Positions 10,610-18,179 of a stretch of DNA of 64,000 nt are shown one piece after another. Under the pieces are notes generated by a model that saw nothing but the letters and a program-made list of their open reading frames with translations, was not told the origin of the DNA and did not search any database. The translations under genes were made by a program, and so were the position numbers. Source of the stretch: CAWCKS01 sp963763485 (GTDB lineage Bacteria > Pseudomonadota > Alphaproteobacteria > Rhizobiales > Xanthobacteraceae); contig CAVXOW010000008.1 of assembly GCA_963763485.1 (NCBI GenBank), positions 558,001-622,000 of the forward strand. Reading direction: 5' to 3'. The stretch's first letter is position 1; every line of letters begins with the position of its first letter.

Positions 10610-11060
10610 TCCCTCTCCCCGCTTCAGCGGGGAGAGGGTCGGGGTGAGGGGCCGCTATCCGCGCAATTCTGACTCGATGGTCAGAAGAACGCCATCAGTG
10701 TTTGAGAGCACGTCGTTGTTCCAAAACCGCAACACACGGTATCCAAGACCTCGCAGATATTTATCGCGAACTTCATCCCGTGCCGACTCAGCATGTGCCC
10801 GCCGTCAACCTCAACGACAACTTTCTTCTCTCGGCAAACGAAGTCACATGTATAGTGACCGAGAGGCTGCCGACGAACAAATTTGTGTCCACCAAGCTGA
10901 CGACTTCGCAGCTTGCTCCAAAGCTTCTTCTCCGCGTCTGTTTGATTGACGCGGAGCCTCCGAGATGTCGTCGACGTTTTTGGGTTTGGTCCGCGCACTG
11001 CCTTGCCCCTCACCCGGATCGCTTGCGCGATCCGACCTCTCCCCGCATTGCGGGGAGAGG
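10610..11060 (-). mobile_element. DUF559 palindromic-repeat element A
   Basis: A 451-bp unit: left arm 10610-10652 and right arm 11005-11060 are inverted copies of one repeat, bracketing a DUF559 gene on the minus strand. Both arms hold a CTCTCCCCGC...GCGGGGAGAG hairpin plus GCCCCTCACC. The right arm has an extra hairpin, CGGATCGC-TTGC-GCGATCCG. Element B at 12020-12458 has the same plan and orientation. Together they bracket the EamA gene. No target-site duplication is obvious. Confidence 0.75.
10655..10998 (-). pseudogene. DUF559 (Vsr-like) endonuclease-domain protein, frameshifted
   Basis: Would encode about 115 residues from GTG 10998, with GAGGGG from the repeat arm seven bases upstream as ribosome site. 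Seen: the family signature RRLRVNQTDAEKKLW and the catalytic-type YTCDFVCREKKVVVEVDGG. Just after VDGG a missing base (near 10795) throws the frame. The conserved end (ESARDEVRDKYLRGLGYRV, then RFWNNDVLSN) continues one frame over to a stop at 10655. The copy in element B reads through this point. DUF559 proteins are predicted PD-(D/E)XK nucleases related to very-short-patch repair enzymes; their role is not established. Confidence 0.8.
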
Positions 11061-11092
11061 TTAGCGCGTCGCCGTCGCCGAGCAAGAACAAC

Positions 11093-12008
11093 TCAACTTC
11101 TGCGATTCACCAGCGCGAGGCCCGCGACCACCAGCACGGCCGCGACGGCAAAACCCGCCGACAGCGGCTCGTTCAGCACGTAGTGGCCGGCGGCGACGCC
11201 GAACAGCGGTGTGATGAAGGTGAAGGCGGAGAGCTTGCTCGCGGCATAACTCTTCATCAGCACGTACCAGATCAGGAAGGTGCAGCCGACCACCCAAATG
11301 GTCTGGTAGGCGAAGGCGGCGAGCGGCACTGCGGTCGGCCAGTGCGTCATGCGTTCGCCGGCGAGCCACGCGAACAGGAACAGCAGCGGCGCCGACACCG
11401 CGAGCTGATAGACCATCGCCTTTTCCGCCGGCGCTTTTGCCAGCCGCGTCGCCTTGAACACCAGCGTGGTCGCTGCCCAGGCGATCGCGCCGCCGATCAG
11501 CATGACATCGCCGATCATCACACGCGCATCGACGTCGGCCTGCGGAATGCCGATCGCCGCGATCACGCCGGCGAACGACAGCGCCATGCCGGCCCATTGC
11601 ATCGAGCCAAGCTTCTCGCCGAGCAGCGCGTTGGCGCCGAGCGCGACGAAGAACGGCGTGGTGTAGAGGAAGACGATCGCGCGCGAAGCAGTCGTGAACG
11701 TCAGCCCGATATTGATAAAAACGAATTCGAGCGCGAACAGCGAACCCAGCACGATGCCCGCTTTAAGCGTGCCGTCGCGCTTGAACACCTCGAGCCCGCG
11801 GATCCGCACGCCGATCAGCACCACCACCAGCGCGCCGACGGAGCGGATTGCCGCCTGCAGCAGCGGCGGAAAATCCGGCAGCGCCAGCTTCACCGAAACC
11901 TGGTTGAAGCCCCAGGACAGACAGCAGCAGCAGCATGATCGCGACCGCTGCAGCGGACAGCGGGCGTGAGGCTGGTGGTGCGAGGGAGACTTCGGTGACG
12001 GAGGCCAT
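11093..12008 (-). CDS. EamA/DMT-family transporter (one frameshift)
   Basis: About 305 residues with ten predicted helices in two EamA repeats (LGSLFALEFVFINIGL..., GALLGEKLGSMQW-type and PLFGVAAGHYVLNEPLSAG), typical of metabolite exporters such as RhaT/YdcZ relatives. The N-terminus (MASVTEVSLAPPASRPLSAA) and body lie in different frames. One inserted base near 11925, in the run coding MLLLLLSWGFNQVSVKLAL, explains this, and the length is 1 modulo 3. Its ATG is only 11 bp from element B, whose arm gives the GGGAG upstream. Substrate unknown. Confidence 0.85.
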
Positions 12009-12019
12009 TTTTCTTGTTC

Positions 12020-12458
12020 TCCCTCTCCCCGCTTCAGCGGGGAGAGGGTTGGGGTGAGGGGCTGCTATCCGCGCAATTTTGCCTGTATGGCGAGCAACAC
12101 GCCATTCATGTTTGACAACACCTCGTTATTCCAGAAGCGCAACACGCGATACCCCTCAGCGACAAGAAACTCATCGCGAACCTTGTCGCGTGCTGATTCT
12201 GCATGCTGCCCGCCATCGACTTCGATAACAATCTGCCTCTCTCGGCAAATGTACTGACCGACCGGTCCTTGCCGAACAAACTTGTGTCCATCGGGCCGCC
12301 GACCGCGCAGCTTGCTCCAAAGCATCCTCTCCGCGTCAGTCTGATTGATGCGGAGCTTCCGAGATGTCGTCGACGCCTTCGCGTTCGGCCCACGCATTGC
12401 CATGCCCCTCACCCGCCGCGCTTCGCGCGTCGACCTCTCCCCGCGCAGCGGGGAGAGG
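12020..12458 (-). mobile_element. DUF559 palindromic-repeat element B
   Basis: A 439-bp unit with left arm 12020-12062 (nearly identical to that of element A) and inverted right arm 12404-12458. The right arm carries a second hairpin, CGCCGCGC-TTC-GCGCGTCG. Its sequence differs from the matching hairpin in element A but the stem is kept, so the structure looks selected. It lies between the start of the EamA gene (11 bp away) and the end of the Zur-like gene (11 bp away). Confidence 0.78.
12065..12397 (-). CDS. DUF559 endonuclease-domain protein, probably catalytically dead
   Basis: 110 residues from ATG 12397, with GAGGGG from the repeat arm as ribosome site (spacing seven); ATG 12403 sits too close to it. 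Contains RKLRINQTDAERMLW, VIEVDGGQHAES and RVLRFWNNEVLSN. Compared with the copy in element A, four codons (TCDF, 12 bp) are missing between GQY and ICRE. This removes the Asp that should pair with the Glu of IEVDGG in a PD-(D/E)XK site. The frame is otherwise intact, so the protein may be made but is unlikely to cut. Confidence 0.8.
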   Translation of the reverse strand: MRGPNAKASTTSRKLRINQTDAERMLWSKLRGRRPDGHKFVRQGPVGQYICRERQIVIEVDGGQHAESARDKVRDEFLVAEGYRVLRFWNNEVLSNMNGVLLAIQAKLRG

Positions 12459-12469
12459 TTAGAGAACAC

Positions 12470-12958
12470 TCACCCCTTCGCACAATGCGCGCAGGTGCCG
12501 GTGATTTCGACCACGGTGAATTTCGGCGCAAAGCCGTCGTGGCGCGCGCCGTCGATCAGGGGCTGCGCCAGCGATGCTGCGGGAATTTCGCCGACCGCGC
12601 CGCAGTGATCGCAGATCAGGAACGCAACGGTCGCGCGTTCCTCGTGATTGTGCGCGCAGGCAAGGAACGCGTTGCGGCTGACGATGCGGTGCACGAGGCC
12701 CTGCTCGATCAGGAAGTCGAGCGCACGATAGACCGTGATCGGCGCGGGACGCGCGTGACCGCGCGCGAGCAGCTCGATCACATCGTAGGCGCCGAGCGGG
12801 CGATGGCTCGACAGCAGCGCCTGAAGCACCTGGCGGCGGATCGGCGTGAAGCGTTCGCCGCGGTTGCGGCAAACAAGCTCCGCATGCGCGATCGCATCCG
12901 CCGCGCAGCGCGCGTGGTCATGATCAGGCTCCGGGAAGGCGTGGGCCGGGTGTGCCAT
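12470..12958 (-). CDS. zur: Fur-family transcriptional regulator, Zur-like
   Basis: 162 residues from ATG 12958 (an ATG three codons upstream is possible). An N-terminal His/Asp-rich patch leads to a Fur winged helix: RFTPIRRQVLQALLSSHRPLGAYDVIELL and PITVYRALDFLIEQGLVHRI. The dimerisation half has FLICDHCGAVGEI and a closing CAHC, giving the two CxxC pairs of the structural zinc site. The HNHEE-type segment fits Zur rather than iron Fur. No znuABC is adjacent. Family is certain, the zinc role likely. Confidence 0.85.
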   Translation of the reverse strand: MAHPAHAFPEPDHDHARCAADAIAHAELVCRNRGERFTPIRRQVLQALLSSHRPLGAYDVIELLARGHARPAPITVYRALDFLIEQGLVHRIVSRNAFLACAHNHEERATVAFLICDHCGAVGEIPAASLAQPLIDGARHDGFAPKFTVVEITGTCAHCAKG

Positions 12959-13080
12959 CGTCCGCAATCTCTATCACCGAATTGCCCGGGCTGCGCGTCT
13001 CACGATCAAGTGTCTGATTTCGCGCCTCTATTGCGGCATTTCGCACGACTTGCTGCGCAAATGTTGTGCTTTGCGAGATA

Positions 13081-13104
13081 TTTGTATTGCGACGCAACAT
13101 ATAA
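13081..13104. promoter_or_regulatory. Candidate operator between zur and the patatin gene
   Basis: The divergent 210-bp spacer holds TTGCG-A-CGCAA, a perfect five-base inverted repeat extendable with mismatches to TGTATTGCG/CGCAACATA, in an AT-richer patch. Position and symmetry suit a regulator binding site, perhaps for Zur itself, but it does not match a Zur consensus I can confirm. Confidence 0.25.
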
Positions 13105-13168
13105 CTGCCATCTGAGTTCCCTATAGCGCCGACTCGCGCGGCTCGACTCAGCAGGGGAACTCGGTTCG

Positions 13169-14266
13169 TTGGCAAAGCTTCGCTCCTATCTCGACGGTCT
13201 TGCGATCTGGACCGGCGCCGCGCCGCGCGCGGTGCCGCCGCGCAAGATCAATCTGGCGCTGCAGGGCGGCGGCGCGCACGGCGCGTTCAGCTGGGGCGTC
13301 GCCGACCAGTTGCTCGCCGACGAGCGCATCGCGATCGCCGGACTCTCCGGCACCTCGGCCGGCGCACTCAATGCCGTGATGATCGCCGACGGACTTGCGC
13401 GCGGCGGCCGCGACGAGGCGCGCAAGCGGCTCGCGGAATTCTGGCGCGCGGCGTCGACCGGCGGCAACCTGCCGGCAGTACAGCGCGCGGTGACGGACCG
13501 GCTGTTCTCGATCCTGCCGTTTGCCAGCGCGTCGCTGCACGATTGGTTCGAGACCATGGCGCGCTATTTCTCGCCCTATGATCTCAACCCGCTCAACATC
13601 AACCCACTGAAGGATCTGATCGAGCGCTTCGTCGACTTCAAGGCGGTGCGCGAGAGCAAGCTGCCGCTGTTCGTCGCCGCGACCAACGTTCATACCGGCC
13701 GCCTCAAGATCTTTTCGCGCGAGACGATCAACGCCGATGCGGTGATGGCCTCGGCGGCGCTGCCGTTCCTGTTCCAGGCGGTCGAGATCGACAAGGTGCC
13801 GTACTGGGACGGCGGCTACCTCAGCAACCCGCCGATTTTTCCGTTCCTGCGCGCCACGGAAGCCGACGACGTCGTCGTGGTGCAGATCAACCCGATATTG
13901 CGCACGACGACGCCGAAATCGTCGGTCGAGATCGTCAACCGCCTGAACGAGATCACCTTCAACTCGGCACTGCACACCGAACTGCGCACGCTGAACAGCG
14001 TCAACCGCCTGATCGACGATGGCCATTTGCCGAACGGCTTTGGCAAGGGCGCGTTCCGCCGGCTGCACATCCACCGTATCGATCTCGGCTCGCTCGCGAC
14101 GCGGCTGTCGGCATCGAGCAAGCTGAAAACCGACTACGAGTTCTTCGACCTGTTGCGCCGCGCGGGAAACCGCGCCGCACGGCGGTTTCTCGACGCCCAC
14201 TTCGACGATCTCGGCGTGCGCTCGACGATCGACGTCGAGGCCGAAGCGGGCGTGGAGTGGGGGTGA
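13169..14266 (+). CDS. Patatin-like phospholipase
   Basis: 365 residues from TTG 13169; AGGGGAA lies about eleven bases upstream and no better start keeps the domain whole. Patatin signature: oxyanion loop GGGAHG near residue 32, nucleophile motif GLSGTSAGA (GxSxG) near residue 57, and catalytic Asp in YWDGGYLSNP. A Ser-Asp dyad lipid acyl hydrolase of the inner membrane or cytoplasm. The C-terminal 140 residues contain NEITFNSALHTELRTLNSV, typical of the alphaproteobacterial subgroup. Lipid substrate unknown. Confidence 0.92.
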   Translation: MAKLRSYLDGLAIWTGAAPRAVPPRKINLALQGGGAHGAFSWGVADQLLADERIAIAGLSGTSAGALNAVMIADGLARGGRDEARKRLAEFWRAASTGGNLPAVQRAVTDRLFSILPFASASLHDWFETMARYFSPYDLNPLNINPLKDLIERFVDFKAVRESKLPLFVAATNVHTGRLKIFSRETINADAVMASAALPFLFQAVEIDKVPYWDGGYLSNPPIFPFLRATEADDVVVVQINPILRTTTPKSSVEIVNRLNEITFNSALHTELRTLNSVNRLIDDGHLPNGFGKGAFRRLHIHRIDLGSLATRLSASSKLKTDYEFFDLLRRAGNRAARRFLDAHFDDLGVRSTIDVEAEAGVEWG

Positions 14267-14324
14267 GGAAGAACGAGAGGTGAGACCAGTTGGCGAACCC
14301 TCACTTGACAATACTACGGCATTT

Positions 14325-14760
14325 CTCCTCATCCTGAGGAGCGCTGCATAGGCGAGCGAAGCGACGCCGTCCTTCGGACGGCAACGGCGCGTCTCGAAGG
14401 ATGTGGCCCATGAATTGCGGCGCCTATCTTTATATCGTTCGATGCGTTGACAAGAGCCTCTACACAGGGACAACGCGCGACACTTTGGAAATCAGAGTTG
14501 CTCAGCACAATGCCGGGACGTTCGGTGGGTACACGTCGACGCGACGACCGGTCACTCTCGCCTATTCTGAATGGTTCGCTAACATCACAGATGCGATTGC
14601 AGCCGAACGAAAGCTGAAGAAGTGGACGCGCGCGAAAAAAGAGGCGTTCATCCGCGGCGACTTAGAGAAGTTGCACGAGTTGGCGCAACGTCGGGGGCCT
14701 CATCCTTCGAGACGCCCGCAGTCACGCAAGAGCGCGCCTGCGGGCTCCTCAGGATGAGGA
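14325..14760 (+). mobile_element. GIY-YIG palindromic-repeat element F
   Basis: Left arm 14325-14407 and right arm 14697-14760 are inverted: CTCCTCATCCTGAGGAGC opens the left arm and appears reversed at the end of the right arm, and GTCTCGAAGGATG closes the left arm and appears reversed at the start of the right. Each arm has an extra internal hairpin of its own (GCCGTCC-TTC-GGACGGC in the left; CCCGCAG...CTGCGGG in the right). Between them lies one GIY-YIG gene. The plan equals that of the DUF559 elements though neither repeat nor protein is related. Confidence 0.75.
14410..14757 (+). CDS. GIY-YIG nuclease family protein
   Basis: 115 residues from ATG 14410. GAAGGA, the inner edge of the left repeat arm, is nine bases upstream as ribosome site; ATG 14401 lies inside that site. 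GIY-YIG fold of the short UPF0213/YhbQ-like type: AYLYIV, then LYTGTT, the Arg of EIRVAQHN, and the Glu of AAERKLKKW. The last 19 or so residues (PHPSRRPQSRKSAPAGSS) are encoded by the right repeat arm, which also supplies the stop. Domain clear; role inferred from the element. Confidence 0.9.
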   Translation: MNCGAYLYIVRCVDKSLYTGTTRDTLEIRVAQHNAGTFGGYTSTRRPVTLAYSEWFANITDAIAAERKLKKWTRAKKEAFIRGDLEKLHELAQRRGPHPSRRPQSRKSAPAGSSG

Positions 14761-14773
14761 TAGATGGCGGCGC

Positions 14774-14806
14774 ACTCTGGATCGCCCGGTCAAGCCGGGC
14801 GATGAC
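14774..14806. repeat. Half copy of the GTCATGCCC/TACTGGATCGCCC repeat
   Basis: CTGGATCGCCCGG-TCAAG-CCGGGCGATGAC equals the right half of the two-armed elements at 32753-32856 and 35226-35326. Only this half is present, 14 bp beyond the GIY-YIG element and 20 bp before the sigma factor stop. It may act as a terminator-like hairpin. Confidence 0.75.
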
Positions 14807-14826
14807 AGTTACGATGGAGCGCTGCG

Positions 14827-15732
14827 CTACAACACCACCGCCTCCGCGCCGTCCATCACGTAACGGGCGTAGCGGAAATCCATGATGCTCGCGACGTGGC
14901 CGGCGCTGAAGTCGATCAGCACGAAATAGCCTGGCTTGGCCGATGCATCGGCTGGATCGATCACCATGGCCGCCGGGCGTCCCTCGACCAGGCCGGGCAC
15001 GAGGTGCCAGTCGTTTGACGCGGCATAGCGACTGATATAGGTGCCGACATCGGCGGTGCCGGAGCGCCGGAAGCGGCTTACCACTTCGAGCCTGACGTCC
15101 TCGGCCAGCAGATTGCGAAAGCCGTCGACGTCGCGGGCGTTGAAGCGATCGACATAGGCCGAGAGCAACGCGCGCTCGCGCGCGCCGAGTTGCGGCAGCA
15201 CCTTCTCCTCCGGCTCGGCGGCGAGTTCGCGCAGCCGGGCGCGGCCGCGATGCAGCGCGGCCTTGATGCCCGGCACCGTCATTGCCGTGATCTGTTCGAT
15301 CTGATCGAGCGAATAGCCGAGCACGTCCATCAAAATGACGCTGGAGCGCTGCGCCGCCGGCAGCCGCATGAAGGAGTGCAGGGTGGCGGCGACGATCTCG
15401 CGGTCCTCGACCGGGTTGACGCTGTCGGCCATCATGTCCGGATCCCCTTCGCCGAGATGACTGTTGGCACGCGCTCTCGCGCGCAAGAGATCGAGCGCAG
15501 CGTTGTGCGCGATGCGGAACAACCAGCCCTCGGGATTCCTGATCGGGGCGCCGGCGCCGAACGCCTCGATCGCCTTGAGCAGCGCGTCCTGCAGGACATC
15601 CTCGCCGTCGATCACCGACCCGGTCATTCGCGCGCAATAACGATGCAGCTTTGGCCTGAGTTGTTCCAGCAGGCGATCGAACTCGTCTCGTGCTGAAGTG
15701 CCTGTTGTAGAAGAACTCGCAGCGTCGATCAT
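14827..15732 (-). CDS. ECF RNA polymerase sigma factor with SnoaL-like C-terminal domain
   Basis: 301 residues. Sigma region 2 (FDRLLEQLRPKLHRYCARM, DVLQDALLKAIEAF, PEGWLFRIAHNAALDLLRAR), then region 4 (LPAAQRSSVILMDVLGYSLDQIEQITAMTVPGIKAALHRGR; read in parts), then about 110 residues of SnoaL/NTF2-like fold (LLSAYVDRFNARDVDGF). Such fusions (SigJ/ECF41-like) lack a classical anti-sigma and use the extension to control activity (family knowledge). Its ATG overlaps the upstream stop by four bases, so the two are translationally coupled. Target promoters unknown. Confidence 0.9.
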   Translation of the reverse strand: MIDAASSSTTGTSARDEFDRLLEQLRPKLHRYCARMTGSVIDGEDVLQDALLKAIEAFGAGAPIRNPEGWLFRIAHNAALDLLRARARANSHLGEGDPDMMADSVNPVEDREIVAATLHSFMRLPAAQRSSVILMDVLGYSLDQIEQITAMTVPGIKAALHRGRARLRELAAEPEEKVLPQLGARERALLSAYVDRFNARDVDGFRNLLAEDVRLEVVSRFRRSGTADVGTYISRYAASNDWHLVPGLVEGRPAAMVIDPADASAKPGYFVLIDFSAGHVASIMDFRYARYVMDGAEAVVL

Positions 15733-16032
15733 CTCTTCTCCAGCATGCGGTAATCGCCGATCACCTGAGCCGCGCTCGCGACCGGCGGTTCGAGCGCCCG
15801 TTCTCCGGCCGTGCCAGAGAACTTGCGGAATGAGTTCCAGCACCTGCAGCGGGTTCACCGTACCCTCGAGCTCGACAAAATGCGCAAAACTGTCGTCGGC
15901 CATCCGCAATACCAGGTAGCGCACGCCGTCGGGCTTCGTCTCGCGCAGCTCCTGGAACACTGCTTCGATCAGGCGCTGGTTTTCGTCAGCATGGTCGGGC
16001 TTTGCCTTGTAGCGGATCAGCCGTCGGTTCAT
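15729..16032 (-). CDS. Small antibiotic-biosynthesis-monooxygenase-like protein (one frameshift)
   Basis: About 100 residues: RRLIRYKAKPDHADENQRLI, VFQELRETKPDGVRYLVLRM and FAHFVELEG follow the dimeric alpha/beta ferredoxin-like (ABM) pattern. After LELIPQ one inserted base near 15821 shifts the frame. The restored tail (FSGTAGERALEPPVASAAQ...MLEKR) ends in a TGA that overlaps the sigma factor ATG, which confirms the repair. First gene of a two-gene operon. Function unknown; the tie to an ECF sigma suggests a stress- or oxidation-linked role. Confidence 0.75.
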
Positions 16033-16249
16033 GTCGTCCTCCTGTTCGCCGGCCCCGGTGATTCCGGCGCTCAATGACCTTGACGTTCGCGCGGGCGAAA
16101 AGGATTCGGTCCTGGACGGGCCGGTGGGGCTTCCGCCGGCGCTTTTTTCGTGCCTGTCCTGCACGACCGGCCGGTACCCCCGGGCCGTCGCTGCACTGCG
16201 GAACCATGCGTCCTGCGCAGACATCACTTGCGTCAAAAGCGCATTTTCA

Positions 16250-16274
16250 AATTCGTAAGCAAGCTTATCGTATT
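16250..16274. promoter_or_regulatory. Candidate MarR operator upstream of marR-emrAB
   Basis: AATTCGTAAGC followed directly by AAGCTTATCGTATT forms an imperfect inverted repeat (one mismatch, one offset) in an AT-rich patch 30-50 bp before the marR start. MarR proteins typically bind such 16-24-bp palindromes over their own promoter. Inference from position and symmetry only. Confidence 0.4.
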
Positions 16275-16302
16275 GTCGGATTCGAGGCTTATTTCGAGGG
16301 AA

Positions 16303-16797
16303 ATGCAGGTGCCGCTGAGTTTTCCGGAGCACAATTTCATCTTCACGCTGGCCGAACTGCAGCGTGTGGTGCGCTCCTATGCTGAACAAAAGGTTTCGCG
16401 CTTCGGCATAACCCGCGCGCAGTGGGCTGCGCTCGCCAAGCTCGAGAAGAGCGAGGGCCAGACCCAGGCCACGCTCGCCAAGGCGATGGACATGCAGCCG
16501 ATCACGCTGAAGCGGCTGATCGATCCGCTGTGCGCCAAGGACCTGATCGTGCGGCGCGGCGACAAGGACGACCGCCGCGCCTACCGCCTGTACCTGAAGC
16601 CGGCCGGCCGCGCGCTGGTCGCGAAGCTGAAATCGCTGCGCAGCGAGATCAACCAGCAGGCGCTGATCCATTTGAAGCCGGCGGATGCGCAGCGCCTGGT
16701 CGAGCAGCTCAACGCCATCAAGGAAAACGTTCGCTCCGCGCAAACCACGGAAAGCGTCGACAAAAACGAGAAGAAGAAGGAACGGCGCTATGGCTGA
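16303..16797 (+). CDS. MarR-family transcriptional regulator
   Basis: 164 residues from ATG 16303, with GAGGG just upstream. Winged-helix core: FGITRAQWAALAKLEKSEG, TQATLAKAMDMQPITLKRLI (recognition helix) and the wing VRRGDKDDRRAYRLYL with its Asp-Arg pair. The last 15 residues are Lys/Glu-rich. The stop overlaps the emrA start by eight bases. Most likely a ligand-relieved repressor of the emrAB genes behind it. Confidence 0.93.
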   Translation: MQVPLSFPEHNFIFTLAELQRVVRSYAEQKVSRFGITRAQWAALAKLEKSEGQTQATLAKAMDMQPITLKRLIDPLCAKDLIVRRGDKDDRRAYRLYLKPAGRALVAKLKSLRSEINQQALIHLKPADAQRLVEQLNAIKENVRSAQTTESVDKNEKKKERRYG

Positions 16798-17926
16798 GCC
16801 GGTGCTCAAATTCCCCGGCGGCCCATCGGGCAAGGCGCGGGAGACGGCAAAATCGCTGAAAGTACGGCTGCTGGCGCGCCGCCGCCTGTTGCTGTTGATC
16901 GTGCTGCCGGCGATCGTCGCAGTCGCAGGACTCGCGTTCTACCTGACTGGCGGCCGTTACGTGACGACCGACAACGCCTATGTCGGCGCGCAAAAGGTCC
17001 TGATCACGCCGAGCGTGTCCGGCACGATCAAGCGTGCGATGGTGCGCGAAGGCCAGCATGTCAACGCGGGCGACGAACTGTTCGAGATCGATCCGGAATC
17101 CTACCGCCTCGCCCTGCAGCAGGCGCAGTCCCGGGTCGACAGCACCAAGACCGACTACGCCAACCTGCGGACCAATGATCGCGCGATGTCGCGGATGATC
17201 GAGCTCGCCAGCAAGACCGCCGAGCTGAAGCGGCTCGACGTCGAGCGCAAGTCGACCCTGATGGCGAACCGCACCGGGTCCCAGTTCGATCTCGACGGCT
17301 CGAACGGGGCCTATGTGGTGGCACAGACCCAGGTCGAGCAGATGATGCAGCAGCAGCAGGGCATCCGTAACCAGCTGCTCGGCGATCCCGACCTGCCGCT
17401 GGAAAAATTCCCGCCCTATCTGCAGGCCACGGCGGCGCTGGAGCAGGCGCAGAACGACCTCAAGAACACGCTGCTGCGCGCGCCGATCGCCGGCATCGCG
17501 ACGCAAGTCGACAACATCCAGCTCGGCCGCTACGTCACCTCGGGCACGCCGGTGTTCAGCGTGATCGACGACACGCACCCGTGGGTCGACGCCAATCCCA
17601 AGGAAACCGACTTCACCTATGTGACGATCGGCCAGCGCGTCGAGATCGTCGTCGACAGCTACCCGAACCAGGTGTTCAAGGGCACGGTCTCATCGCTGAG
17701 CCCCGGCACCGGTGCGCAGTTCGCGATCCTGCCGCCGCAGAACGCCAGCGGCAACTGGGTCAAGGTGGTGCAGCGAGTGCCGCTACGCGTCACCTTCGAC
17801 GGCAACCAGGACACCCGCAACCTGCGCGCCGGCATGAGCGCCAATGTGTGGATCGACACCAGGCGCGGCCGCTCGCTCGCCGGCCTGCTTGGGCTGAGCG
17901 CACCGGCGCAGGAAAACGTACAGTGA
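16790..17926 (+). CDS. emrA: EmrA-type HlyD membrane fusion protein
   Basis: 378 residues. One N-terminal membrane helix (LLLLIVLPAIVAVAGLAFYL), then YVTTDNAYVGAQKVLITPSVSG and the lipoyl-like HlyD half, a helical hairpin with a Gln-rich stretch (VEQMMQQQQGIRNQ), and the beta-barrel with PVFSVIDDTHPWVDANPKE. Periplasmic adaptor that links an MFS pump to an outer-membrane channel. Follows marR and precedes the cognate MFS gene, from which it is now separated by a 198-bp repeat element. Confidence 0.93.
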   Translation: MAEPVLKFPGGPSGKARETAKSLKVRLLARRRLLLLIVLPAIVAVAGLAFYLTGGRYVTTDNAYVGAQKVLITPSVSGTIKRAMVREGQHVNAGDELFEIDPESYRLALQQAQSRVDSTKTDYANLRTNDRAMSRMIELASKTAELKRLDVERKSTLMANRTGSQFDLDGSNGAYVVAQTQVEQMMQQQQGIRNQLLGDPDLPLEKFPPYLQATAALEQAQNDLKNTLLRAPIAGIATQVDNIQLGRYVTSGTPVFSVIDDTHPWVDANPKETDFTYVTIGQRVEIVVDSYPNQVFKGTVSSLSPGTGAQFAILPPQNASGNWVKVVQRVPLRVTFDGNQDTRNLRAGMSANVWIDTRRGRSLAGLLGLSAPAQENVQ

Positions 17927-17950
17927 GGGGGAGCGCTCCACGCCTCCTTT

Positions 17951-18148
17951 CCTCCCCCGTGAAACGGGGGAGGGGGACTGCCCGAAGGGCGGTGGAGGGG
18001 GCGCCCGGTGCGCTGCTCCTCGCTTCTACCAATAACGCTGAATCAAGAATGCCCCCACCACCATGCGGAGTTTATCATCGGGCCGGCCTTCGGCCGGACC
18101 CGTTGGCATGGTCCCCCTCCCCCGCTCCGCTTCGCTCCGCAGGGGAGG
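17951..18148. repeat. Nuclease-less palindromic element D (element C family)
   Basis: Two inverted arms, CCTCCCCCG-hairpin-CGGGGGAGGGGGAC with CTGCCCGAAGGGCGGTGG, and its mirror with CCACCACCATGC...GCATGGTCCCC, flank a spacer of about 45 bp. The right arm carries an extra GGGCCGG-CCTTCGG insert. The arms match element C at 21387-21860, but no nuclease gene lies between them. It sits between emrA and emrB of one operon; transcription must cross these hairpins to reach emrB. Confidence 0.8.
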
Positions 18149-18179
18149 ATGCGCAAGCCGCTGCGCGCCGAGCCGCCTC

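Noticed and set aside
9516..10949. Long plus-strand frame opposite the DMFase-like gene
   Set aside because: It has no recognisable domain or credible start and crosses a repeat arm; the minus-strand gene explains the region.
10610..12458. CRISPR array or defence island at the repeated palindromes
   Set aside because: The repeats are inverted pairs around a gene, not evenly spaced direct repeats, and there are no cas or other defence genes near.
14827..16833. A single 668-residue protein joining a sigma factor to upstream sequence
   Set aside because: It is two genes plus non-coding sequence fused by a one-base insertion near 15821; the four-base ATGA overlap and the separate start at 16032 show the true structure.
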